From assembly GCA_041395745.1 (NCBI GenBank), contig JAWKZV010000001.1, forward strand, positions 682,001-746,000: a DNA stretch of 64,000 bases, in the 5' to 3' direction. The first letter of the stretch is position 1, and every line of letters starts with the position of its first letter. Source of the stretch: Porticoccus sp041395745. GTDB taxonomy: Bacteria > Pseudomonadota > Gammaproteobacteria > Pseudomonadales > Porticoccaceae. The notes beneath the pieces are model-generated. The model saw only the letters and a program-made list of their open reading frames with translations, ran no database searches and was not told the DNA's origin. Both the position numbers and the translations under genes were made by a program. Below, piece after piece: positions 16,438 to 25,335 of the stretch.

Positions 16438-18261
16438 ATGCCCTTTGATCACAAACTATTCCTGAAACAGCTGACAGAGCGACCCGGCGTCTACCAGATG
16501 ATTGGTGAGGATGGTGCTGTGCTCTATGTGGGCAAGGCCAAGAACCTGCGTAAACGGGTTTCTAGCTATTTCCGCAAAACCGGATTGACGCCAAAAACGG
16601 CGGCCCTGGTCAGTCGCATCGATAATATTGACGTCACCATTACCCAGACGGAAATCGAAGCGCTGTTGCTGGAACAGAATCTGATCAAGCAGAACCGGCC
16701 GCCGTTCAACATCCTGTTGCGGGATGACAAGTCCTACCCCTACATTTTTCTCTCCGATCGCGACGAGTATCCTCGCCTGGCCTTCTTCCGCGGCAGCAAG
16801 AGCCGGGGAGGCAGCTACTTTGGACCGTTTCCAAGTGTCCAGGCAGTTCGGGACAGCATGAACTTCCTCCAGAAGACCTTCAAGGTGCGGCAGTGTGAGG
16901 ACAGCTTCTTCCGCAACCGCTCCAGACCCTGCCTGCAATACCAGATAAACCGCTGTACAGCTCCCTGTGTGGGGCTGGTGGAGTCCGAGGAATATCAGCG
17001 GGATGTTCGTCATACCCGGATGTTCCTGGAGGGCAAGAGCGATGGTTTGATCCGCGAGTTGCAGGCGGATATGGACAGAGCATCCCACGACCTCGCCTTC
17101 GAGCGGGCGGCAGAATACCGCGACCAGATTGTGGCGTTGCGGACCATTCAGGCAGAGCAGGTCGTGGAATCCGGCAATGGCCAGATTGATGTGATGGCCG
17201 CGGCACAGGAAGGCGACCAGAGCTGCGTGCACATACTTTATATCCGTCAGGGGCGGATTCTGGGCAGTCGCAGTTTCTATCCCAAGGTGCCACTGGCCTC
17301 TAACGAGGCGGATATTCTGGCGGATTTCCTGCCACAGTATTACCTGAGGGAGGGCGCGCGAAAGGATTTTCCCCGGGAGGTTGTTATCAGTGAGAAACTG
17401 CCGGATAGCGATCTGATGGCCTCTGCTGTTTCTGAGGTGGCGGGGTTCAAGGTGGCAATTAAACACAGTGGTCGCAGCACCCGCGCCCAGTGGGTTGAAC
17501 TGGCTGTTCGTACGGCCAGGCAAAATCTGAACGGACGCATTGCCTCCCGACAGAATGTTCAGCAGCGCTTCGAGGCGTTGCAACAGTTGTTGGAGCTGGA
17601 GTCAGCCCCGGAGCGATTGGAGTGCTTTGATATCAGTCACAGCAGCGGAGAATCGACAGTGGCCTCCTGTGTGGTCTTTGATGGCAACGGTCCACTGAAA
17701 TCCGATTACCGCCGCATGAACATTCGCGACGTGGCCGCCGGTGATGACTATGGGGCGATGGCGCAGGCTCTGGAGCGTCGCTATACCCGGATACAGAAAG
17801 AGTCGGGCAAATTGCCGGACGTGCTGCTGATTGATGGTGGCAAGGGACAAATGCGTAAGGCCACGGCAGTGCTGGAGGAACTGGGGGTAATCGGGGTTCT
17901 GGTGGTTGGGGTAGCTAAAGGGCGAACCCGCAAAGCCGGATTTGAAACGCTGTTGCTGGCAAAGGACGATCGTGAAGTCGAGCTGAATACCCAATCGCCC
18001 GCGTTATTACTGATCCAGCAAATCCGGGATGAGGCTCACCGGTTTGCCATCACCGGGCACCGACAGAGCCGCGATCGCAAGCGGAGAACGTCAACCCTGG
18101 AAGGCATCGAGGGGGTAGGGCCAAAACGTCGCCGGGAGCTGCTGCGTTTCTTTGGTGGGGCGCAGGAGGTGGAGCGTGCCAGTGTCGTCGAGCTGATGCG
18201 AGTGCCAGGAATCAGCAGGAAAGTGGCCGAGACTATTTACAGCGCACTTCACAATGAGTAA
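16438..18261 (+). CDS. uvrC: Excinuclease ABC subunit C
   Basis: A 607-residue UvrC, the nuclease that makes both incisions around bulky lesions after UvrAB damage recognition. It has an N-terminal GIY-YIG domain (GVYQMI ... VLYVGKAKNLRKRV), a UvrB-binding UVR segment near residues 205-240, the RNase H-like C-terminal nuclease (FDISHSSGE, LLIDGGKGQ), and tandem helix-hairpin-helix motifs at the end (GVGPKRRRELL, VPGISRKVAETIY). It lies between gacA and pgsA as usual. Confidence 0.97.
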   Translation: MPFDHKLFLKQLTERPGVYQMIGEDGAVLYVGKAKNLRKRVSSYFRKTGLTPKTAALVSRIDNIDVTITQTEIEALLLEQNLIKQNRPPFNILLRDDKSYPYIFLSDRDEYPRLAFFRGSKSRGGSYFGPFPSVQAVRDSMNFLQKTFKVRQCEDSFFRNRSRPCLQYQINRCTAPCVGLVESEEYQRDVRHTRMFLEGKSDGLIRELQADMDRASHDLAFERAAEYRDQIVALRTIQAEQVVESGNGQIDVMAAAQEGDQSCVHILYIRQGRILGSRSFYPKVPLASNEADILADFLPQYYLREGARKDFPREVVISEKLPDSDLMASAVSEVAGFKVAIKHSGRSTRAQWVELAVRTARQNLNGRIASRQNVQQRFEALQQLLELESAPERLECFDISHSSGESTVASCVVFDGNGPLKSDYRRMNIRDVAAGDDYGAMAQALERRYTRIQKESGKLPDVLLIDGGKGQMRKATAVLEELGVIGVLVVGVAKGRTRKAGFETLLLAKDDREVELNTQSPALLLIQQIRDEAHRFAITGHRQSRDRKRRTSTLEGIEGVGPKRRRELLRFFGGAQEVERASVVELMRVPGISRKVAETIYSALHNE

Positions 18262-18300
18262 CTTGGCTCACTCGTTGTAGAACCAGTGTAGTAATCGTTC

Positions 18301-18858
18301 ATGTGGAATCTCCCCAACATCCTGACCCTGCTGCGCATCGCGTTGATACCGATCTTTATTGGTGTGTTCTACCTGCCCTGGGAGTGGCGTCACTTGGCCA
18401 GTGCGGCCATTTTTGGCGTTGCGGCGGGTACAGACTGGCTGGATGGGTACCTGGCACGCAAGCTGAACCAGTTCACCCCCTTTGGGGCCTTTCTCGACCC
18501 GGTGGCCGATAAGCTTATCGTGGCGTCAGCCCTGATCATGTTGCTGGAAGAACACGCCACACTGTTATTCGCTCTACCGACGCTGGTCATTATCGGCCGT
18601 GAAATCGTGATTTCAGCGCTGCGGGAGTGGATGGCCGAGCTGGGCAAGCGCACCAGTGTGGCGGTTTCCTATCTGGGCAAGGTAAAGACCACGGTTCAGA
18701 TGATTGCCATCGCGGTGTTGCTGGCGATTGATCCCCTGGTTCATCCGATCCTCGACCACATGGGCGTGGCTCTGCTCTACGTGGCGGCCAGCCTGACACT
18801 GTGGTCGATGGTGATCTACCTGAAGGCTGCCTGGCCGGAGTTGTCCAAGTCATCCTGA
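18301..18858 (+). CDS. pgsA: CDP-diacylglycerol-glycerol-3-phosphate 3-phosphatidyltransferase
   Basis: A 185-residue polytopic inner membrane enzyme making phosphatidylglycerol-phosphate, the first step to phosphatidylglycerol and cardiolipin. The CDP-alcohol phosphotransferase motif DG-x2-AR-x8-G-x3-D-x3-D is complete (DGYLARKLNQ through FLDPVADK). The N-terminus MWNLPNILTLLRI is typical. It is followed, after about 150 bases, by tRNA-Cys and tRNA-Leu. Confidence 0.97.
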   Translation: MWNLPNILTLLRIALIPIFIGVFYLPWEWRHLASAAIFGVAAGTDWLDGYLARKLNQFTPFGAFLDPVADKLIVASALIMLLEEHATLLFALPTLVIIGREIVISALREWMAELGKRTSVAVSYLGKVKTTVQMIAIAVLLAIDPLVHPILDHMGVALLYVAASLTLWSMVIYLKAAWPELSKSS

Positions 18859-18963
18859 CTGTTATTTGAGCAACATCGTCGTGTCGTGAAAGGATAATCG
18901 CCCATAGACTGAAAAATGGGTTGATTCTCCCCGGCCAATCCATAGAATACCGGCCTTCTTTAC

Positions 18964-18992
18964 TGTTCTTTGAAAATTCCGTCGGGTACAAT
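18964..18992 (+). promoter_or_regulatory. Possible tRNA operon promoter
   Basis: TACAAT at 18987-18992 resembles a sigma-70 -10 box, with a weak TGTTCT 17 bases upstream and a GC-rich discriminator (CCCGC) before the expected start, as in stable RNA promoters. It ends 13 bases before tRNA-Cys. The -35 match is poor, so this is tentative. Confidence 0.35.
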
Positions 18993-19005
18993 CCCGCATC
19001 CCAAA

Positions 19006-19079
19006 GGCGCGGTGGCAGAGTGGTCATGCAGCGGACTGCAACTCCGTGTACGCCGGTTCGATTCCGACCCGCGCCTCCA
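19006..19079 (+). tRNA. tRNA-Cys (GCA)
   Basis: A 74-base cloverleaf including the encoded CCA. The acceptor GGCGCGG pairs with CCGCGCC, the anticodon loop is CTGCAAC giving anticodon GCA, and the T arm is GCCGGTTCGATTCCGAC-like. Its place after gacA-uvrC-pgsA matches the usual gammaproteobacterial stable RNA cluster, although the tRNA-Gly gene often found first in that cluster is not present between pgsA and this gene. Confidence 0.97.
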
Positions 19080-19146
19080 TCTTCTAAAATGCTTCTCACT
19101 ACCCTAGCGGTAGGATGAGAGCCTTACCGATCCATCCCCCCTCAAT

Positions 19147-19235
19147 GCCCGGATGGCGAAATTGGTAGACGCAAGGGACTTAAAATCCCTCGGAGGGTAA
19201 CCTCCGTGCCGGTTCGACCCCGGCTCCGGGCACCA
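19147..19235 (+). tRNA. tRNA-Leu (TAA)
   Basis: An 89-base class II tRNA with long variable arm (TCGGAGGGTAACCTCCGT) and encoded CCA. Acceptor GCCCGGA pairs with TCCGGGC; the anticodon loop reads CTTAAAA, anticodon TAA. Its 3' end marks the left border of the AT-rich two-gene island, a common integration target. Confidence 0.97.
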
Positions 19236-19452
19236 GATAAATCTATTCGTTATATGTAAATTTTCTCATTGTCTTGGGATGTTTTCATTCCTGTTTTGTA
19301 AGCAGTAGACGAATAGTAGACAAATGCTAAGTTTATATTTAGGGCACTTCGCTAGCGGGTGATTTATGTCTTGTAGTTGGTTGCGACGAGGTGTAATCAA
19401 AGCCTATGATTCATTGGCGCTCTGGATGGCTTTTGTCTGATAAGGATTTCTC
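19236..19452. other. AT-rich non-coding border of tRNA-linked island
   Basis: A 217-base stretch without a convincing gene. The base composition turns AT-rich right after the tRNA-Leu CCA. It contains two adjacent 11-base repeats, AGTAGACGAAT (19304-19314) and AGTAGACAAAT (19315-19325), differing at one base, like arm-type or attachment-proximal repeats left by tyrosine integrases. No integrase or copy of the tRNA 3' end was found. AAGGA at 19441-19445 is the ribosome site of the next gene. Confidence 0.5.
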
Positions 19453-20577
19453 ATGCTAAGTATTAATAATGTTGTCGTTCATGCTCTTGTCAAAGAGCAG
19501 CATCAACCAATACAGCCTTCTGTTTTTAAGAATGAAACGCTCAGCCCCACAGATGAAGGGGTCAAGAAGCTTTTAGAAGGCGTTACCAAGACGTATGGAT
19601 CTAGAAACAACAGTGCTTCGTACGGCATCTTTAGGGAAGCGGGTGAGGGCAGAGGTGCTTTTCCCGATACTTTCGATCACTACATCGGGCTAGTAAATCC
19701 TTCTGCTGACAATTTTCTTGCTTTGTCTAGGTTTGCAATGGACGAGCTGTATGCTAAAGCCCACGACTCGGGCCCCGCTTCAGGCGGTTATATGCTCTTT
19801 GCCGACTATGTACATCAGGGAGATCAATTTTTGCTTGTGGCTATGATCAAGCAGAAAGAAGGGCTGATGTTGACAGAAGATTTGAAGCCAGAATCTCTCA
19901 TGGCCCTTGATCTAACAAAGCTTCATCAGGCAGCGCGAATAAACTTTACTAAGTACAGAGCGTTTTTGAGTGCGGATGCAGAGGCGCAGGCCGAGCTAGT
20001 TTATTTGAGTTTTATCAGTCCTTCGCAGGAACGAGGTGCTTCGGGTTATTTTGTGACAGCCTTGGGGTGTCAAGCTGGTTCAACAGCCCGAAAGGCTACT
20101 GACAGTCTGATAAAAGCCTCCGCGGCTTTTTTTCGTGACAACGAGGAGATTAAAGACCGAAGATTAGAATTCCGAGACGAATTACTAGAATACATTGATA
20201 GTAAAGTAAAGTCGGAGTCTGGAGAATTTATCCGCTTAAGCGAAGTTGATGCTATCGCTCGAAAGTACATGCCGGCAGATCAGCCTGGTAAGCAAGATGA
20301 ATTAAGTGAAGCCTTCATTGCTTTTCTAAATAATGAAGAGAATGCTGTCCCTTCCGAGTTTAAAGCCAGTGATTTGGCGCTTAAACAGTACCAGAAGATG
20401 ACAGTTAAATCAGATCATTGGCAAATAAAGTTCGATCGGTCTGCTCTTGGCGATAATGACGAAGCGGCAATATATTACGACGAGGATGCCAATAAAATTA
20501 TTTTGAAAGGCGTCCCAGAAGGTATGAAGGCAATTCTCGAAGATGAGTTGGGATTTCGTGCGTTAGATGAGTCGTAG
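19453..20577 (+). CDS. NA37/NdpA (YejK-like) nucleoid-associated protein
   Basis: A 374-residue protein with the NA37/NdpA family layout: N-terminal INNVVVHALVKEQ, then GGYMLFADYVHQGDQFLLVAMIKQK, MALDLTKLHQAARIN, YLSFISPSQERGASGYFVTALGC, and the C-terminal KFDRSALGDN ... IYYDEDANKIILKGVPEG. E. coli YejK binds the nucleoid; its exact role is unclear. Genomes often have a core copy, so this one, AT-rich, next to a tRNA and overlapping an unknown membrane protein gene, is more likely an accessory copy. AAGGA precedes the ATG. It overlaps the next gene by 11 bases. Confidence 0.85.
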   Translation: MLSINNVVVHALVKEQHQPIQPSVFKNETLSPTDEGVKKLLEGVTKTYGSRNNSASYGIFREAGEGRGAFPDTFDHYIGLVNPSADNFLALSRFAMDELYAKAHDSGPASGGYMLFADYVHQGDQFLLVAMIKQKEGLMLTEDLKPESLMALDLTKLHQAARINFTKYRAFLSADAEAQAELVYLSFISPSQERGASGYFVTALGCQAGSTARKATDSLIKASAAFFRDNEEIKDRRLEFRDELLEYIDSKVKSESGEFIRLSEVDAIARKYMPADQPGKQDELSEAFIAFLNNEENAVPSEFKASDLALKQYQKMTVKSDHWQIKFDRSALGDNDEAAIYYDEDANKIILKGVPEGMKAILEDELGFRALDES

Positions 20578-21847
20578 TGATATGAGCCTATCTTGCTTAG
20601 TGGAGTTGTATCGCATTTGTGGAAAGCCATCGCCAAGTCAGGGAAGGTTTGAGGTTTGCTGTGAAGATGAGCCGGGTTTGCGGACTTCAATCAAAGCTCT
20701 CCAAGCTGCATCACCTCATAGTGTCGACGAGATATTAGTTGATAATAATGAGGTCCTGAATTTGAATGACTGGCCTGATATGCCAGGCAAAACTATTCGC
20801 TTAACAGTTAATCTTCCAGCATCCTCGGATAACAAATTTTATGCTTCTGTTAAAGATCTAGCGCTTCATGCTGGGAGCATCTCTAAAGGGCAAATGCCAA
20901 GAGATTTCTACATCATTGATATTGACTATTATGTAAGTGATGATGAAACCCCGGAAGATATAAAGACACTTAGCTCTATATGCGATCTAATTAGATATCT
21001 TTCAAAGCTTGCTCAGTATCACGATCAGAAGTCCGTTTCCGACCATCATAGATTGGTGTTTCTAAATCCAGATGAGAAGTCCCTAAAACCAGCCATTGTG
21101 CTGGAAACAGAAGTTACACCTGACTTATTAGAGTTCTCTCCTTTAGATTGCTCTCTGCTTGAATCTATAGCTTCTGCTAGCCCGTCAAATGACCCACACT
21201 TTTTGGCCAAGAGAGCTGTGTTATGGTCATCATTAGCTGAGTTTGTTCAAAGGCCGGCCAACTCTGACCGGTCATTCTTTGAGTTGGTCTCTGGGTGGAG
21301 CAGCTTCCTTTCTCTCTATAATAATAACTTGGAAACATACTTAAGTGGTTTTGCATTTCATAAGGCTAAGAAGGAGGTGGCTAAAGCTGAGCTAGATATT
21401 GCATCTGAACTCTCAAAAATTATTGGCGATATTTCGGCCAAGCTTTTTTCCATTCCAATTTCTTTTGCAGCTGTTATTGCTCTGTCTAGGGTTGATGGGG
21501 TATCTGAAAAACTTCTGATTATGATGGGGGTTTTTCTGAATTGCCTATTGATTACCGGAATTATAAATAATCAAAGGCGTCAGCTAGGTAGGGTTTCTCA
21601 TTCAAAAAATATCGTGCTAGGTGCATTCGAGGGCAACAAGGATCATTATCCACCTGATTTGATTAAGGCAATATCGGATATGACGAAAGACCTTGTCAGG
21701 AATGAGGAAAAACTGAGAACTAATTTAACCTGGTTTACTTGTTTGGCATGGGTGCCCTTTTTATTGGCTCTTGCTTTTGTCGTATGCGATTCTGAATTTG
21801 TTGTTGCTTCCCAAATTTGTTATTTAATCCTGAAGAATATTATCTAG
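20567..21847 (+). CDS. Unknown membrane-anchored protein paired with NA37 protein
   Basis: A 426-residue protein I do not recognise. Residues 1 to about 285 are soluble and charged, with no catalytic motif I can name. About 290-340 holds two hydrophobic helices (LFSIPISFAAVIALS, LLIMMGVFLNCLLITGII), then a basic helical linker, and about 390-425 is a further hydrophobic tail (FTCLAWVPFLLALAFVVC and the C-terminal end). The 11-base overlap with the NA37 gene means coupled translation, so the two probably act together. Codon use is AT-rich like its partner and unlike the flanking genes. A membrane effector guided by a DNA-binding partner is one possibility, unproven. Confidence 0.75.
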   Translation: MSRSDMSLSCLVELYRICGKPSPSQGRFEVCCEDEPGLRTSIKALQAASPHSVDEILVDNNEVLNLNDWPDMPGKTIRLTVNLPASSDNKFYASVKDLALHAGSISKGQMPRDFYIIDIDYYVSDDETPEDIKTLSSICDLIRYLSKLAQYHDQKSVSDHHRLVFLNPDEKSLKPAIVLETEVTPDLLEFSPLDCSLLESIASASPSNDPHFLAKRAVLWSSLAEFVQRPANSDRSFFELVSGWSSFLSLYNNNLETYLSGFAFHKAKKEVAKAELDIASELSKIIGDISAKLFSIPISFAAVIALSRVDGVSEKLLIMMGVFLNCLLITGIINNQRRQLGRVSHSKNIVLGAFEGNKDHYPPDLIKAISDMTKDLVRNEEKLRTNLTWFTCLAWVPFLLALAFVVCDSEFVVASQICYLILKNII

Positions 21848-21881
21848 CCACTTCGTACAGTTATTGACACAGCTTGAACTC

Positions 21882-22097
21882 CTAGCTGTTTTCAATCCTA
21901 AAGCCGATTTTCAGCGTAACTTGAAAATGCCCGACTCTACCGTCAACGATATGCCCCCGTGTTTCAACTACTTCAAACCATTCCAGGTTGTTGACTGATC
22001 GAGCTGTCTGCTGGATGGCGTTCTGAATGGCTTCATCAATGCTGTTCTTCGATGAGCCGACGACTTCAACCTTTTTATAGGTGTGATGATCGGACAC
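21882..22097 (-). CDS. Dodecin family flavin-binding protein
   Basis: A 71-residue dodecin, which assembles into a hollow dodecamer storing flavin (or CoA) in the cytoplasm. The whole sequence fits: YKKVEVVGSSKNSIDEAI, NLEWFEVVETRGHI, then GHFQVTLKIGFRIE. Of two in-frame GTG codons, the second (22095-22097) is chosen because AGGAGG lies five bases before it and the product then starts MSDHHTYKK like its homologues. It is convergent with the membrane protein gene. Confidence 0.95.
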   Translation of the reverse strand: MSDHHTYKKVEVVGSSKNSIDEAIQNAIQQTARSVNNLEWFEVVETRGHIVDGRVGHFQVTLKIGFRIENS

Positions 22098-22370
22098 TGT
22101 CACCTCCTGCCATGCGACATACTCTGAGTAGAAGGAACTTGAATACTGCCAAACTGCATGGCTGTCTACATCAACATATAGTCAATAGCGGTATTCCAAA
22201 CAAGCCATGGCTGCGGCAGATGTGCTTATTCATGCCTGTATTTCTGATTCAGACTGGCTGTCTGCCGATCACGTAGTCAGGTATCCTGCCTCATTGAGCA
22301 AACTATATTCATCCCGGTGTAATCAGTTGCCATTAGCTTCCCCTGGACCCTGGCTTGAAAGGAATTCGTA

Positions 22371-23777
22371 ATGAATGAACAGATGATGGAAAACGTGACC
22401 TTCGATGAGCTCGAGCTGCGACAGTCGGCTGAGCTGACGAGGACACTGACGCATCGGGATATAGAGCTGTTTGCCGCAGTATCCGGCGATGTGAATCCTG
22501 CCCACATGGACGAAATATACGCGCTCAATGGTGCATTTCACGGCGTTATCGGCCACGGTATGTGGTCTGGTGGACTCATTTCCACGGTGCTGGGCACCAT
22601 GTTGCCGGGACCTGGCACCATCTATCTGGGGCAGGAAATGCGTTTCCTGCACCCGGTTCGTATCGGTGATGAGATTACAGTGACCGTGTCGGTCAAGAGT
22701 AAACGCCCGGACAAGCCCATCGTTATTTTTGACTGCATTTGCCGCAATCAGAACGGTGAGACTGTGTTGGCTGGCACCGCTACAGTGCTGGCGCCCACGG
22801 AAAAAATCCGTGTGGCCCGCCCGGATCTGCCACAGGTTGATATCCTGGAGCGCAATCACTTTAACGGCATCATGGCCAACGCCCATGCACTGGGCAAAAT
22901 CCGGGTGGCAGTGGTCCATCCGGTCGGTGAAAACGTCATCGAGGCAGTCAAGGAAGCAGTCGATGAACAGATGATCGAACCGGTCCTGATTGGTCCCCTT
23001 GAGCGAATTCAGGAAGCCGCCACCGCCTGCGATATCGATATCGGGGGCTGGACCTGTATCGACACTGAACACAGCCATGCTGCGGCGGAGAAAGCGGTGG
23101 AGTTGGCCGCGGCAGGTGAAGTAGATGCCCTAATGAAGGGTTCCCTGCACAGCGATGAACTGCTGGCGGCCGTGGTGGATCCCGCTGGTGGTTTGCGCAC
23201 GGAAAAACGTATCTCCCATGTCTTCATCATGGGTATCCATACCTACAGCAAGCCGCTGTTCATCACCGATGCCGCCATCAATATCGCTCCAGACCTGGAA
23301 CAGAAGGCGGACATCACTCAGAACGCCATCGACTTGTGGCGGGTGTTGTTCGGCGAGGACAAAAAGCCCAAGGTCGCGTTGCTGTCAGCGGTGGAAACGG
23401 TCCAGTCTTCCATGCCGTCAACACTCGATGCTGCCGCACTGTGCAAAATGGCTGATCGCGGACAGATTTCTGGCGCCATTCTTGATGGCCCGCTGGCGTT
23501 TGATAATGCCATCAGCAGGGATGCCGCACAGGAGAAAGGTATTACCTCCAGCGTGGCGGGTGATGCGGACATTCTTGTTGTGCCGAATATCGAGGCGGGC
23601 AATGCCCTGGCCAAGCAGTTGATTTTCCTCGGTAAGGAGGATGCGGCGGGAATAGTTCTGGGCGCGCGCGTTCCGGTTATTCTCACCAGCCGTTCAGACA
23701 GTACCCGGGCTCGCTTGCTCTCCTGTGCTGTTGCGGTGGCGCTGTCGGTGGCCCGTAAAAAGGGCAGAATCAAGTAA
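22371..23777 (+). CDS. Bifunctional MaoC-like hydratase/phosphate acetyltransferase
   Basis: A 468-residue fusion. Residues 1 to about 145 form a MaoC-type hot-dog domain (FAAVSGDVNPAHMDE, GVIGHGMWSG, PGPGTIYLGQEMRF). From about 160 it is a phosphate acetyl/butyryltransferase domain (MKGSLHSDELL, SHVFIMGIHTYSKPLFITD, DGPLAFDNAIS). Such fusions are annotated as bifunctional enoyl-CoA hydratase/phosphate acetyltransferase and are thought to convert acyl-CoA to acyl-phosphate. The acetate kinase gene follows with TAATG overlap, so the two would interconvert acyl-CoA and acid plus ATP. Confidence 0.93.
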   Translation: MNEQMMENVTFDELELRQSAELTRTLTHRDIELFAAVSGDVNPAHMDEIYALNGAFHGVIGHGMWSGGLISTVLGTMLPGPGTIYLGQEMRFLHPVRIGDEITVTVSVKSKRPDKPIVIFDCICRNQNGETVLAGTATVLAPTEKIRVARPDLPQVDILERNHFNGIMANAHALGKIRVAVVHPVGENVIEAVKEAVDEQMIEPVLIGPLERIQEAATACDIDIGGWTCIDTEHSHAAAEKAVELAAAGEVDALMKGSLHSDELLAAVVDPAGGLRTEKRISHVFIMGIHTYSKPLFITDAAINIAPDLEQKADITQNAIDLWRVLFGEDKKPKVALLSAVETVQSSMPSTLDAAALCKMADRGQISGAILDGPLAFDNAISRDAAQEKGITSSVAGDADILVVPNIEAGNALAKQLIFLGKEDAAGIVLGARVPVILTSRSDSTRARLLSCAVAVALSVARKKGRIK

Positions 23778-24898
23778 TGAAAGCTTTGCTCACCATCAAC
23801 ACCGGTTCCTCCAGCGTCAAGTTCCGGTTGTTTGGTCTGAGTGATTCCCTGCCTCTGTTGGCCGGTGGCAAGGTGACCGGAATCGGCAATTGTCCACAGT
23901 GGCGTGAGATAAATGCTCTGGGAGAAGTGGGTCCGGCGTCTCCTATGGAGCCGACGCTGGATCATGACGGGGCGGTAGACGCCATCTTGCAATGGCTCGA
24001 TGAGCATCCTGATGTGTCCGAGCTGGCCGCGGTAGCTCACCGTATCGTCCACGGTGGTGACCGGTACACATTCCCGCCTGTGCTGACACAGACAGAGCTG
24101 TCAGAGTTGGCTGTGTTGAATCCGTTGGCGCCTCAGCACCAGCCCCACAATCTTGACGGGGTGCGGATCTTTTCCCGGAAGAGACCGGGCCTACCCCAAT
24201 ACGGTTGTTTTGATACTGCATTTCACGCCGGTCAGGAGACGTTGTTTACCCGTTACGCGTTGCCAGAAAAACTGTATGCCCAGGGTGTCAGGCGTTATGG
24301 CTTCCACGGTTTGTCTTTTGCCTGGGTCGTTCATCGCCTGAATTCCGAGTATGAACATCTTGCCCGGGGTAGGGTGGTGGCTGCTCACCTGGGCAATGGC
24401 GCCAGCCTTTGTGCAATCAAAGCGGGGCGGAGTATCGAGACGACCATGGGGCTGACAGCGCTGGATGGCCTGCCGATGGGTACGCGCTGTGGCAGTCTCG
24501 ATCCGGGTGTAATCCTCTATCTGCAGCGCCAGCTGGGGTATTCGCTGGAAGATGTTGAGCATCTGCTCTATTGCGAATCGGGACTGCTTGGGCTGTCCGG
24601 AATTAGCAATGATGTCCAGTCGTTACTTGCCAGCGATGCGCCGGAAGCGCGTTTTGCCCTGGATTATTTTGTGCTGAAGACAGCCCAGCATATAGCGCGA
24701 ATGGCCGTGGCTATCGGAGGCATGGATGCGCTGGTTTTTACCGGTGGTATCGGCGAAAACTCACAGGAAATTCGCCTCGCTATTGTCAGTTTGCTGGCGC
24801 TGTTACAGCCCTTTGAGGTGCTGGTCATCCCCGCCAACGAGGAGCGGCAGATGGCCTTAGAAGTGTGGAATGCTTTTGGTGAATCGCTACTGAACTGA
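23777..24898 (+). CDS. ackA: Acetate/propionate family kinase
   Basis: A 373-residue acetate kinase. Motifs are NTGSSSVKFRLF at the N-terminus, VAHRIVHGGD, RYGFHGLS, HLGNGASLCAI (phosphate loop), and FTGGIGENS near the C-terminus. It makes ATP from acyl-phosphate and ADP, or the reverse. It overlaps the phosphotransacetylase fusion by one base, forming a complete acyl-CoA to acid module. The substrate (acetate versus propionate) cannot be told by eye. Confidence 0.95.
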   Translation: MKALLTINTGSSSVKFRLFGLSDSLPLLAGGKVTGIGNCPQWREINALGEVGPASPMEPTLDHDGAVDAILQWLDEHPDVSELAAVAHRIVHGGDRYTFPPVLTQTELSELAVLNPLAPQHQPHNLDGVRIFSRKRPGLPQYGCFDTAFHAGQETLFTRYALPEKLYAQGVRRYGFHGLSFAWVVHRLNSEYEHLARGRVVAAHLGNGASLCAIKAGRSIETTMGLTALDGLPMGTRCGSLDPGVILYLQRQLGYSLEDVEHLLYCESGLLGLSGISNDVQSLLASDAPEARFALDYFVLKTAQHIARMAVAIGGMDALVFTGGIGENSQEIRLAIVSLLALLQPFEVLVIPANEERQMALEVWNAFGESLLN

Positions 24899-24909
24899 GG
24901 AGTTGAGCC

Positions 24910-25329
24910 ATGGCAGGTTTCGCAATCAACAGGACCGTGCTGGTACGCGTGATCGACTTGCTTGCGTTTCTGGTGCTGGTGGCAATGATATCCAGTGGCG
25001 CTATGCTGGAATTCAGCTTGCCAGAGCGAAGTGGTCGGCTGGCAGTCTGGGGAATGAACCGCCACCAGTGGGGGGATATCCACTCAATGATCTCGCTGGC
25101 TTTTCTGGTGCTGATGTCTGTGCACTTGCTACTGCATCTGCGTTTTATCAAGCTGGCACTGGTCGGACAGGCAAGCGGTGAACAGAAGTACCGCTTGTTG
25201 CTCGGTGTTGTCTGCTTGGTAATCCTGCTGTTGTTGGCGCTGGCGCCGAACGTCGCACCGGTTACGGAAGATGACCGCCATGGAGAAGGTTTCCGTGGCG
25301 GTCATGGGGTCAATCAGTCGGGTGGCTGA
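24910..25329 (+). CDS. DUF4405-type membrane protein
   Basis: A 139-residue inner membrane protein with three hydrophobic segments and histidines in HQWGDIHSMISLAFLVL and MSVHLLLHLRF, the pattern of DUF4405, thought to be a cytochrome b-like haem- or quinone-linked membrane domain. The tail is hydrophilic (TEDDRHGEGFRGGHG) and His-rich. GAGGAG precedes the ATG, 12 bases after ackA, so it may be the last gene of that transcript. Function unknown. Confidence 0.8.
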   Translation: MAGFAINRTVLVRVIDLLAFLVLVAMISSGAMLEFSLPERSGRLAVWGMNRHQWGDIHSMISLAFLVLMSVHLLLHLRFIKLALVGQASGEQKYRLLLGVVCLVILLLLALAPNVAPVTEDDRHGEGFRGGHGVNQSGG

Positions 25330-25335
25330 AGGCGA

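Noticed and set aside
16456..17583. 375-codon minus-strand open frame
   Set aside because: It lies entirely antisense to uvrC, whose domains are all intact.
18859..19005. tRNA-Gly upstream of tRNA-Cys
   Set aside because: Many relatives have it here, but no cloverleaf with a Gly anticodon can be drawn in this stretch.
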